Source: Xylocopa sonorina | Lineage: Eukaryota; Arthropoda; Insecta; Hymenoptera; Apidae | Reading direction: 5' to 3' | DNA length: 64,000 nt | Assembly (NCBI RefSeq): GCF_050948175.1 | Contig: NW_027490092.1 | Coordinates: 806,001-870,000 of the forward strand | Part shown: positions 13,025-24,800 of the stretch, piece after piece | Layout: every line of letters begins with the position of its first letter | Position numbering within the stretch: the stretch's first letter is position 1 | Program-made: the position numbers and the translations under genes | Notes under the pieces: generated by a model | Database searches by the model: none | The model's input: only the letters and a program-made list of their open reading frames with translations | What the model was told of the DNA's origin: nothing

Positions 13025-14047
13025 TGCGATATCGCGTTTTAAGAATCATATGAACTCTATTGCTTCGATACGTAGACATCTGCAAACGCTATTTCCTTGC
13101 AAGGAAGTGTCGCATTTACATTCATTTGAGGTGTAGACGAGGAACACATAACACTTCGCAAATCATATTATATCTTACCATGAAACATAGAAATGAGATG
13201 CGATATCGCGTTTTAAAAAGCATTAGAACACTATTGCTACGATAGGTAGACATTTGCAAACGCCATTTCCTTGCAAGGAAGTGTCGCATTTACATTCATT
13301 TGAAGTGTAGACGAGGATTACATAGCACTTCGCAAATCATATTACATCTTACCATGAAACGTAGAAATGAGATGCGATATCGCGTTTTAAGAAGCATTAG
13401 AACTCTATTGCTACGATACCTAGACATCTGCAGACGCTATTTCCTAACAAGGAAGTGTCGCATTTACATTCATTTGAAGTGTAGACGAGGAATACATGAC
13501 ACTTCGCAATGAATGTTATATCTTATCATGAAACATAGATATGAGATGCAATATCTCGTTTTAAGAAGCATTTGAACTCTATTGCTTCGATACGTAGACG
13601 TCTGCAAACGCTATTTCCTTGCAAGGAAGTTTCGCATTTACATTCAATTGAATCGTAGACGAGGAATACATGATACTTCGCAAATTATATTATATCTTAC
13701 CATGAAACATAGAAATGAGATGCGATATCGCGTTTTAAGTATCATATAAACACTATTGCCACGATACGTAGACATCTGCAAACGCAATTTCCTTGCAAGG
13801 AAGTGTCGCATTTATATTCATTTGAAGTGTAGACGAGGAATACATAACACTTCGCAAATCATACTATATCTTACCATGAAACATAGAAATGCGATGCGAT
13901 ATCGCGTTTTAAGAAGCTTTCGAAATCTATTGCTACGATACGTAGACATCTGCAAACGCTATTTCCTAGCGAGGAAGTGTCGCATTCACATTCATTTGAA
14001 GTGTAGACGAGGAATACATAACACTTCGCAATGAATATTATATCTTA
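13025..14047. repeat. 11-monomer-offset duplication, copy 2
   Basis: Partner of 11,111-12,133. It ends at CAATGAATATTATATCTTATCATG, where copy 1 has ...TTACCATG, so the breakpoint falls in the unit boundary. Private changes include AAGTTTCGCATTT near 13,628 and GCTTTCGAAATC near 13,917. Confidence 0.85.
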
Positions 14048-14402
14048 TCATGAAACATAGATATGAGATGCAATATCTCGTTTTAAGAAGCATTTGAGCT
14101 CTATTGCTTCGATACGTAGACATCTGCAAACGCTATTTCCTTGCAAGGAAGTGTCGCATTTACATTCCTTTGAAGTGTAGACGAGGAATACATGATACTT
14201 CGCAAATCATATTATATCTTACCATGAAACATAGAAATGAGTTGCAATATCGGTGTTTTAAGATGCATTAGAAAGCTATTGCTACGATACGTAGACATCT
14301 GCAAACGCTATTTCCTAGCGGGGAAGTATCGTATTCACATTCATTTGAAGTGTAGACGAAGAATACACAACACTTCGCAAATCATGTTATATCTTACCAT
14401 GA
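14048..14402. repeat. Two satellite units before the large duplication
   Basis: A C-type block is followed by a type A unit with ATATCGGTGTTTTAAG at about 14,248-14,263. That is a +1 insertion which changes the reading register. The related insertion ATATCGGGGTTTTAAG appears at six later places, so the CGCG core of the 21-30 palindrome is a repeated site of change. No other content. Confidence 0.83.
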
Positions 14403-16279
14403 GACATAGAAGTGAGATGCGATATCGCGTTTTAAGAAGCATTAGAACTCTATCGCTACGATACCTAGACATCTGCAGGCGCTATTTTCTAGCAAGGAAG
14501 TGTCACATTTACATTCATTTGAAGTGTAGACAAGGAATACATAACACTTCGCAATGAATACTGTATCTTATCATGAAACATAAATAAGAGATGCAATATC
14601 TCGTTTTAAGAAGCATTAGAACTCTATTGCTACGATACCCAAACATCTGCAGACGCTATTTCCTAGCGAGGAAGTGTGGCATTCACATTCATTTGAAGTG
14701 TAGACGAGGAATACATAACACTTCGCAAATCATATTATATCTTACCATGGAACATAGAAATGAGACGCGATATCGCGTTTTAAGAATCATAAGAACTCTA
14801 TTGCTACGATAGGTAGACATCTGCAAACGCTATTTCCTTGCAAGGAAGTGTCGCATTTACATTCATTTGAACCGTAGACGAGGAATACATGATACTTCGC
14901 AAATCATATTATATCTTACCATGAAACATAGAAATGAGATGCGATATCGCGTTTTTAGAAGCTTTAGAACACTATTGCTACGATAGGTAGACATTTGCAA
15001 ACGCTATTTCCTTGCAAGGAAGTGTCGCATTCACATTCATTTGAAGTGTAGACGAGAAATACATAACACTTCGCAAATCATTTTATATCTTACCATGAAA
15101 CATAGAAATGAGATGCGATATCGCGTTTTAAGGATCATAAGAACTCTATTGCTACGATACGTAGACATCTGCAAACGCTATTTCCTTGCAAGGAAATGTC
15201 GCATTTACATTCATTTGAAATGTAGACGAGGAATACATATCACTTCGCAAATCATATTATACCTTACCATGAAACATAGAAATGAGATGCGATATCGCGT
15301 TTTAAGAATCATAAGAACTTTATTGCTACGATACGTAGACATCTGCAAACGGTATGTCCTTGCAAGGAAGTGTCGCATTTACATTCATTTGAGGTGTAGA
15401 CGAGGAATACAAAACACTTCGCAAATCATATTATATCTTACCATGAAACATAGAAATGAGATGCGATATCGCGTTTTATGAAGCATTAGAACTTTATTGC
15501 TACGATACGTAGACATCTGCAAACGCTATTTCCTAGCGAGGAAGTGTCGCATTCACATTCATTTGAAGTGTAGACGAGGAATACATAACACTTCGCAATG
15601 AATATTATATCTTATCATGAAAAATAGATATGAGATGCAATATCTCGTTTTAAGAAGCATTTGAGCTCCATTGCTTCGATACGTAGACATCTGCAAACGC
15701 TATTTCCTTGCAAGGAAGTGTCGCATTTACATTCCTTTGAAGTGTAGACGAGGAATACATGATACATCGCAAATCATATTATATCTTACCATGAAACATA
15801 GAAATGAGTTGCGATATCGGGGTTTTAAGATGCATTAGAAAGCTATTGCTACGATACGTAGACATCTGCAAACGCTATTTACTAGCGGGGAAGTATCGTA
15901 TTCACATTCATTTGAAGTGTAGACGAAGAATACACAACACTTCGGAAATCATGTTATATCTTACCATGAGACATAGAAATGAGATGCGATATCACGTTTC
16001 AAGAATCATATGAACTCTATTGCTATGATACGTAGACATCTGCAAACGCTATTTCCTTGCAAAGAAGTGTCGCATTTACATTCATTTGAAGTGTAGACGA
16101 GGATTACATAGCACTTCGCAAATCATATTACATCTTACCATGAAACGTAGAAATGAGATGCGATATCGCGTTTTAAGAAGCATTAGAACTCTATTGCTAC
16201 GATACCTAGACATCTGCAGACGCTATTTCCTAACAAGGAAGTGTCGCATTTACATTCATTTGAAGTGTAGACGAGGAAT

Positions 16280-17245
16280 ACATGACACTTCGCAATGAAT
16301 ATTATATCTTATCATGAAACATAGATATGAGATGCAATATCTCGTTTTAAGAAGCATTTGAACTCTATTGCTTCGATACGTAGGCGTCTGCAAACGCTAT
16401 TTCCTTGCAAGGAAGTGTCGCATTTACATTCAATTGAATCGTAGACGAGGAATACATGATACTTCGCAAATTATATTATATCTTACCATGAAACATAGAA
16501 ATGATTTGCGATATCGGGGTTTTAAGAAGCATTAGAAAGCTATTGCTACGATACGTAGACATCTGCAAACGCTATTTCCTAGCGAGGAAGTATCGCATTC
16601 ACATTCATTTGAAGTGTAGACGAGGAATACATAACACTTCGCAAATCATTTTATATCTTACCATGAAACATAGAAATGAGATGCGATGTCGCGTTTTAAG
16701 AATCATATGAACTCTATTGCTACGATACGTAGGCATCTGCAAACGCTATTTCTTGGCAAGGAAGTGTCGCATTTACATTCATTTGAAATGTAGACGAGGA
16801 ATACATATCACTTCGCAAATCATATTATACATTACCATGAAACATAGAAATGAGATGCGATATCGCGTTTTAAGAATCATAACAACTCTATTGCTACGCT
16901 ACGTAGACATCTGCAAACGCTATAGACGAGGAATACATAACACTTCGCATATCATATTATATCTTACAATGAAACATAGAAATGAGATGCGATATCGCGT
17001 TTTATGAAGCATTAGAACTCTATTGCTACGATACGTAGACATCTGCAAACGCTATTTCCTAGCGAGGAAGTGTAGTATTTACATTCATTTGAGTCGTAGA
17101 CGAGGAATGCATAACTCTTCACAATGAATATTATATCCTATCATGAAACATAGATAAGAGATGCAATATCTCGTTTTAAGAAGCATTAGAACTCTATTGC
17201 TACGATACCTAGACATCTGCAGACGCTATTTCCTAGCGAGGAAGT
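16280..17245. repeat. 6-monomer tandem sub-repeat, copy 1, within the large unit
   Basis: It matches 17,283-18,290 at an offset of 1,003 bp, which is 6 x 174 minus the 42-bp deletion plus a 1-bp difference. After the deletion the offset becomes 1,044-1,045. Shared variants are CGTAGGCGTCTGC, GAAATGATTTGCG, ATCGGGGTTTTAAG and GCTACGCTACGTAG. A parallel pair exists at about 24.1 and 25.1 kb. Confidence 0.83.
16860..16990 (+). repeat. 132-bp shortened monomer (42-bp deletion)
   Basis: CAAACGCTAT joins directly to AGACGAGG at 16,923/16,924. This removes the 42 bp that normally hold the TTCC-N6-GGAA inverted repeat and the following CATTTACATTC stretch. The deletion is a multiple of three. The same junction occurs at 24,717/24,718, exactly 7,794 bp on, so it predates the large duplication. 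It is absent from the sister sub-repeat near 17.9 kb. Confidence 0.9.
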
Positions 17246-17282
17246 GTCGCATTTACATTCCTTTGAAGTGTAGACGAGGAAT

Positions 17283-18290
17283 ACATGACACTTCGCAATG
17301 AATATTATATCTTATCATGAAACATAGATATGAGATGCAATATCTCGTTTTAAGAAGCATTTGAACTCTATTGCTTCGATACGTAGGCGTCTGCAAACGC
17401 TATTTCCTTGCAAGGAAGTGTCGCATTTACATTCAATTGAATCGTAGACGAGGAATACATGATACTTCGCAAATTATATTATATCTTACCATGAAACATA
17501 GAAATGATTTGCGATATCGGGGTTTTAAGAAGCATTAGAAAGCTATTGCTACGATACGTAGACATCTGCAAACGCTATTTCCTAGCGAGGAAGTATCGCA
17601 TTCACATTCATTTGAAGTGTAGACGAGGAATACATAACACTTCGCAAATCATTTTATATCTTACCATGAAACATAGAAATGAGATGCGATGTCGCGTTTT
17701 AAGAATCATATGAACTCTATTGCTACGATACGTAGGCATCTGCAAACGCTATTTCTTGGCAAGGAAGTGTCGCATTTACATTCATTTGAAATGTAGACGA
17801 GGAATACATATCACTTGGCAAATCATATTATACCTTACCATGAAACATAGAAATGAGATGCGATATCGCGTTTTAAGAATCATAACAACTCTATTGCTAC
17901 GCTACGTAGACATCTGCAAACGCTATTTCCTTGCAAGGAAGTGTCGCATTTACATTCATTTGAAGTGTAGACGAGGAATACATAACACTTCGCAAATCAT
18001 ATTATATCTTACAATGAAACATAGAAATGAGATGCGATATCGCGTTTTATGAAGCATTAGAACTCTATTGCTACGATACGTAGACATCTGCAAACGCTAT
18101 TTCCTAGCGAGGAAGTGTAGCATTTACATTCATTTGAGTCGTAGACGAGGAATGCATAACTCTTCACAATGAATATTATATCTTATCATGAAACATAGAT
18201 AAGAGATGCAATATCTCGTTTTAAGAAGCATTAGAACTCTATTGCTACGATACCTAGACATCTGCAGACGCTATTTCCTAGCGAGGAAGT
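17283..18290. repeat. 6-monomer tandem sub-repeat, copy 2
   Basis: Full-length counterpart without the 42-bp deletion. It has TCACTTGGCAAATC at about 17,812 in place of TCACTTCGC. Its tail diverges where ATTCACATTCATTTGGAG replaces ATTTACATTCCTTTGAAG. Confidence 0.83.
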
Positions 18291-18819
18291 GTCGCATTCA
18301 CATTCATTTGGAGTGTAGACGAGGAATACATAACACTTCGCAAATCATATTATACCTTACAATGAAATATAGAAATGAGATGCGATATCGCGTTTTAAGA
18401 ATCATAAGAACTCTATTGCTACGATAGGTAGACATCTGCAAACGCTATTTCCTTGCAAAGAAGTGTCGCATTCACATTCATTTGAAGTGTAGACGAGGAA
18501 TACATAACACTTCGCAAATCATATTATATCTTACCATGAAACTTAGAAGTGAGATGCGATATCGCGTTTTAAGAAGCATTAGAACTCTATCGCTACGATA
18601 CCTAGACATCTGCAGGCGCTATTTTCTAGCAAGGAAGTGTCACATTTACATTCATTTGAAGTGTAGACAAGGAATACATAACACTTCGCAAATCATATTA
18701 TATCTTACCATGAAACATAGAAATGAGATGCGATATCGCGTTTTCAGAAGCAATAGAACTCTATTGCTACGATAGGTAGACATCAGCAGACGCCATTTCC
18801 TTGCAAGGAAGTGTCGCAT

Positions 18820-19090
18820 TTATATTCATTTTAATCGTATACAAGGAATGCATAACACTTTGCAATGAATATTATATCTTATAATGAAACATAGATATGA
18901 GATGCAATATCTCGTTTTAAGAAGCATTTGAACTCTATAGCTACGATACCTAGACATCTGCAGACGCTATTTCCTAGCAAAGAAGTGTCGCATTTACATT
19001 CGTTTTAATCGTATACGAGGAATGCATAACACTTTGCAATGAATATTATATCTTATAATGAAACATAGATATGAGATGCAATATCTCGTT
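18820..19090 (+). repeat. Type D block (two units)
   Basis: TTCATTTTAATCGTATAC replaces TTCATTTGAA plus CGTAGAC, followed by ACTTTGCAATGAATATT and TTATAATGAAAC. CTATAGCTACG replaces CTATTGCTACG in the middle. Two units here correspond to only one at 26,614-26,710 in the other large copy. This places one of the post-duplication monomer gains or losses in D-type sequence. Confidence 0.83.
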
Positions 19091-19725
19091 TTAAGAAGCA
19101 TTTGAACTCTATTGCTACGATACCTAGACATCTGCAGACGCTATTTCCTAGCAAGGAAGTGTCGCCTTTACATTCATTTGAAGTGTAGACGAGGAATACA
19201 TGACACTTCGCCAATCATATTATATCTTACCATGAAACATAGAAATGAGATGCGATATCGCGTTTTAAAAAGCATTAGAAATCTATTGCTACGATACGTA
19301 GACATCTGCAAACGCTATTTCCTAGCGAGGAAGTGTCGCATTCACATTCATTTGAAGTGTAGACGAGGAGTGCATAACACTTCGCAAATCATATTATATC
19401 TTACCATGAAACATAGAAATGAGATGCGATAACGCGTTTTAAGGATCATAAGAACTCTATTGCTACGATACGTAGACATCTGCAAACGCTATTCCCTAGC
19501 GAGGAAGTGTCGCATTTACATTCATTTGAATCGTAGACGAAGAATGCATAACACTTCACAAATCATATTTTATCTTACCATGAAAGATAGAAATGAGATG
19601 CGATATCGCGGTTTAAGAATCGTTAGAACTCTATTGCTACGATACGTAGACATCTGCAAACGCTATTTCCTTGCAAGGAAGTGTCGCGTTTACATTCATT
19701 TGAAGTGTAGACGAGGAATACATAA

Positions 19726-20715
19726 CACTTCACAAATCATATTTTATCTTACCATGAAAGATAGAAATGAAATGCGATATCGCGGTTTAAGAATCGTTAG
19801 AACTCTATTGCTACGATACGTAGACATCTGCAAACGCTATTTCCTTGCAAGGAAGTGTCGCGTTTACATTCATTTGAAGTGTAGACGAGGAATACATGAC
19901 ACTTCGCAAATCATATTATATCTTACCATGAAACATAGAAATGAGATGCGATATCGCGTTTTAAGAAGCATTAGAACTCTATTGCTACGATACGTAGACA
20001 TCTGCAAACGCTATTTCCTTGCAAGGAAGTGTCGCGTTTACATTCATTTGAAGTGTAGACGAGGAATACATGACACTTCGCAAATCATATTATATCTTAC
20101 CATGAAACATTGAAATGAGATGCGATATCGCGGTCCAAGAAGCATTAGAAAGCTATTGCTACGATATGTAGACATCTGCAAACGCTATTTCCTAGCGAGG
20201 AAGTATCGCAATCACATTCATTTGAAGTGTAGACGAGGAATACATAACACTTCGCAAATCATGTTATATCTTACCATGAAACATAGAAATGAGGTGCGAT
20301 ATCGCGTTTTAAGAAGCATTGGAAATCTATTGCTACGATACGTAGACATCTGCAAACGCTATTTCCTAGCGAGGAAGTGTCGCATTCACATTCATTTGAA
20401 GTGTAGACGAGGAATGCATAACACTTCGCAAATCATATTATATCTTACCATGAAACATAGAAATGAGATGCGATAACGCGTTTTAAGGATCATAAGAACT
20501 CTATTGCTACGATACCTAGACATCTGCAGACACTATTTCCTATCAAGGAAGTGTCACATTTACATTCATTTGAAGTGCAGACGAGGAATACATAACACTT
20601 CGCAAATCATATTATATCTTACCATGAAACATAGAAATGAGATACGATATCGCGTTTTAAGAATCATTAGAAATCTCTTGCTACGATATGTAGACATTTG
20701 CAAACGCTATTTCCT
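19726..20715. repeat. 6-monomer sub-repeat within the large unit, copy 1 (offset 1,044 bp)
   Basis: Matches 20,770-21,762 at 1,044 bp (6 x 174), rising to 1,047 after a 3-bp insertion at about 21,556. Shared rare variants are AAAGATAGAAATG, TCGCGGTTTAAG, the CGCGGTCC/CGCGATCC pair, AAGTATCGCAATCAC and GATAACGCG. The same pair occurs again at about 27.3 and 28.4 kb. Confidence 0.85.
19928..20101 (+). repeat. Exemplar type A monomer (174 bp)
   Basis: This is a representative unit close to the overall consensus. It carries the perfect 10-bp palindrome GCGATATCGC, TACGTA (SnaBI site), CTGCAA and the perfect 14-bp palindrome TTCCTTGCAAGGAA. The next ATG begins exactly at 20,102, which gives 174 bp. 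Type A is defined by G at consensus position 67 together with A at position 80. It dominates the left half of the window. Its private differences here are CGCGTTT for CGCATTT and ACATGACAC for ACATAACAC. Confidence 0.93.
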
Positions 20716-20769
20716 TACAAGGAAGTGTCGCATTTACATTCATCTGAATCGTAGACGAAGAATGCATAA

Positions 20770-21762
20770 CACTTCACAAATCATATTTTATCTTACCATG
20801 AAAGATAGAAATGAGATGCGATATCGCGGTTTAAGAATCGTTAGAACTCTATTGCTACGATACGTAGACATCTGCAAACGCTATTTCCTTGCAAGGAAGT
20901 GTCGCGTTTACATTCATTTGAAGTGTAGACGAGGAATACATGACACTTCGCAAATCATATTATATCTTACCATGAAACATAGAAATGAGATGCGATATCG
21001 CGTTTTAAGAAGCATTAGAACTCTATTGCTACGATACGTAGACATCTGCAAACGCTATTTCCTTGCAAGGAAGTGTCGCGTTTACATTCATTTGAAGTGT
21101 AGACGAGGAATACATGACACTTCGCAAATCATATTATATCTTACCATGAAACATAGAAATGAGATGCGATATCGCGATCCAAGAAGCATTAGAAAGCTAT
21201 TGCTACGATATGTAGACATCTGCAAACGCTATTTCCTAGCGAGGAAGTATCGCAATCACATTCATTTGAAGTGTAGACGAGGAATACATAACACTTCGCA
21301 AATCATGTTATATCTTACCATGAAACATAGAAATGAGGTGCGATATCGCGTTTTAAGAAGCATTGGAAATCTATTGCTACGATACGTAGACATCTGCAAA
21401 CGCTATTTCCTAGCGAGGAAGTGTCGCATTCACATTCATTTGAAGTGTAGACGAGGAATGCATAACACTTCGCAAATCATATTATATCTTACCATGAAAC
21501 ATAGAAATGAGATGCGATAACGCGTTTTAAGGATCATAAGAACTCTATTGCTACGACGATACCTAGACATCTGCAGACACTATTTCCTATCAAGGAAGTG
21601 TCACATTTACATTCATTTGAAGTGCAGACGAGGTATACATAACACTTCGCAAATCATATTATATCTTACCATGAAACATAGAAATGAGATACCATATCGC
21701 GTTTTAAGAATCATTAGAAATCTATTGCTACGATATGTAGACATTTGCAAACGCTATTTCTT
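20770..21762. repeat. 6-monomer sub-repeat within the large unit, copy 2
   Basis: Second copy, carrying a 3-bp CGA insertion (GCTACGACGATACC) at about 21,556. The same insertion is seen at about 29,176 in the other large copy. It also has CGCGATCC where copy 1 has CGCGGTCC. Confidence 0.85.
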
Positions 21763-21848
21763 TGCAAGGAAGTGTCGCGTTTACAATCATTTGAAGTGTA
21801 GACGAGGAATACATAACACTTCGCAAATCATATTATATCTTACCATGA
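21691..21848. repeat. Junction between the two large duplication copies
   Basis: Less than one monomer of type A satellite (GATATGTAGACATTTGC, TTTCTTTGCAAGG, TTACAATCATTTG) separates the copies. It resembles units near 37,530-37,600. The duplication is therefore essentially direct tandem with a breakpoint inside a monomer. Confidence 0.75.
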
Positions 21849-24800
21849 AACATAGAAGTGAGATGCGATATCGCGTTTTAAGAAGCATTAGAACTCTATC
21901 GCTACGATACCTAGACATCTGCAGGCGCTATTTTCTAGCAAGCAAGTGTCACATTTACATTCATTTGAAGTGTAGACAAGGAATACATAACACTTCGCAA
22001 TGAATACTGTATCTTATCATGAAACATAAATAAGAGATGCAATATCTCGTTTTAAGAAGCATTAGAACTCTATTGCTACGATACCCAAACATCTGCAGAC
22101 GCTATTTCCTAGCGAGGAAGTGTGGCATTCACATTCATTTGAAGTGTAGACGAGGAATACATAACACTTCGCAAATCATATTATATCTTACCATGGAACA
22201 TAGAAATGAGACGCGATATCGCGTTTTAAGAATCATAAGAACTCTATTGCTACGATAGGTAGACATCTGCAAACGCTATTTCCTTGCAAGGAAGTGTCGC
22301 ATTTACATTCATTTGAACCGTAGACGAGGAATACATGATACTTCGCAAATCATATTATATCTTACCATGAAACATAGAAATGAGATGCGATATCGCGTTT
22401 TTAGAAGCTTTAGAACACTATTGCTACGATAGGTAGACATTTGCAAACGCTATTTCCTTGCAAGGAAGTGTCGCATTCACATTCATTTGAAGTGTAGACG
22501 AGAAATACATAACACTTCGCAAATCATTTTATATCTTACCATGAAACATAGAAATGAGATGCGATATCGCGTTTTAAGGATCATAAGAACTCTATTGCTA
22601 CGATACGTAGACATCTGCAAACGCTATTTCCTTGCAAGGAAGTGTCGCATTTATATTCATTTGAAGTGTAGACGAGGAATGCATAACACTTCGCAATGAA
22701 TATTATATCTTATCATGAAACATAGATATGAGATGCAATATCTCGTTTTAAGAAGCGCTTGAACTCCATTGCTTCGATACGTAGACATCTGCAAACGCTA
22801 TTTCCTTGCAAGGAAGTGTCGCATTTACATTCATTTGAAGTGTAGACGAGGAATACATGACACTTCGCAAATCATATTATATCTTACCATGAAACATAGA
22901 AATGAGATGCGATATCGCGTTCTAAGAAGCTTCAGAAATCCATTGCTACGATACGTAGACATCTGCAAACGCTATTTCCTTGCAAGGAAATGTCGCATTT
23001 ACATTCATTTGAAATGTAGACGAGGAATACATATCACTTCGCAAATCATATTATACCTTACCATGAAACATAGAAATGAGATGCGATATCGCGTTTTAAG
23101 AATCATAAGAACTTTATTGCTACGATACGTAGACATCTGCAAACGGTATGTCCTTGCAAGGAAGTGTCGCATTTACATTCATTTGAGGTGTAGACGAGGA
23201 ATACAAAACACTTCGCAAATCATATTATATCTTACCATGAAACATAGAAATGAGATGCGATATCGCGTTTTATGAAGCATTAGAACTTTATTGCTACGAT
23301 ACGTAGACATCTGCAAACGTTATTTCCTAGCGAGGAAGTGTCGCATTCACATTCATTTGAAGTGTAGACGAGGAATACATAACACTTCGCAATGAATATT
23401 ATATCTTATCATGAAAAATAGATATGAGATGCAATATCTCGTTTTAAGAAGCATTTGAGCTCCATTGCTTCGATACGTAGACATCTGCAAACGCTATTTC
23501 CTTGCAAGGAAGTGTCGCATTTACATTCCTTTGAAGTGTAGACGAGGAATACATGATACATCGCAAATCATATTATATCTTACCATGAAACATAGAAATG
23601 AGTTGCGATATCGGGGTTTTAAGATGCATTAGAAAGCTATTGCTACGATACGTAGACATCTGCAAACGCTATTTACTAGCGGGGAAGTATCGTATTCACA
23701 TTCATTTGAAGTGTAGACGAAGAATACACAACACTTCGCAAATCATGTTATATCTTACCATGAGACATAGAAATGAGATGCGATATCACGTTTCAAGAAT
23801 CATATGAACTCTATTGCTATGATACGTAGACATCTGCAAACGCTATTTCCTTGCAAAGAAGTGTCGCATTTACATTCGTTTGAAGTGTAGACGAGGATTA
23901 CATAGCACTTCGCAAATCATATTACATCTTACCATGAAACGTAGAAATGAGATGCGATATCGCGTTTTAAGAAGCATTAGAACTCTATTGCTACGATACC
24001 TAGACATCTGCAGACGCTATTTCCTAACAAGGAAGTGTCGCATTTACATTCATTTGAAGTGTAGACGAGGAATACATGACACTTCGCAATGAATATTATA
24101 TCTTATCATGAAACATAGATATGAGATGCAATATCTCGTTTTAAGAAGCATTTGAACTCTATTGCTTCGATACGTAGGCGTCTGCAAACGCTATTTCCTT
24201 GCAAGGAAGTGTCGCATTTACATTCAATTGAATCGTAGACGAGGAATACATGATACTTCGCAAATTATATTATATCTTACCATGAAACATAGAAATGATT
24301 TGCGATATCGGGGTTTTAAGAAGCATTAGAAAGCTATTGCTACGATACGTAGACATCTGCAAACGCTATTTCCTAGCGAGGAAGTATCGCATTCACATTC
24401 ATTTGAAGTGTAGACGAGGAATACATAACACTTCGCAAATCATTTTATATCTTACCATGAAACATAGAAATGAGATGCGATGTCGCGTTTTAAGAATCAT
24501 ATGAACTCTATTGCTACGATACGTAGGCATCTGCAAACGCTATTTCTTGGCAAGGAAGTGTCGCATTTACATTCATTTGAAATGTAGACGAGGAATACAT
24601 ATCACTTCGCAAATCATATTATACATTACCATGAAACATAGAAATGAGATGCGATATCGCGTTTTAAGAATCATAACAACTCTATTGCTACGCTACGTAG
24701 ACATCTGCAAACGCTATAGACGAGGAATACATAACACTTCGCAAATCATATTATATCTTACAATGAAACATAGAAATGAGATGCGATATCGCGTTTTATG

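Larger units (their letters stand above)
14403..21690. repeat. Large segmental duplication, copy 1 (about 7.3 kb)
   Basis: The match to 21,849-29,310 has three offsets: 7,446 bp from the start to about 15.2 kb, 7,794 bp to about 18.9 kb, then 7,620 bp to the end. The two steps are +348 and -174, which are whole monomers. So one copy gained or lost two units near 15.2/22.8 kb and one unit near 19.0/26.7 kb after duplication. Shared odd states include GATACCCAAACATC, AAGTGTGGCATTC and the 42-bp-deleted unit. About 42 monomers, mostly type A. Confidence 0.9.
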
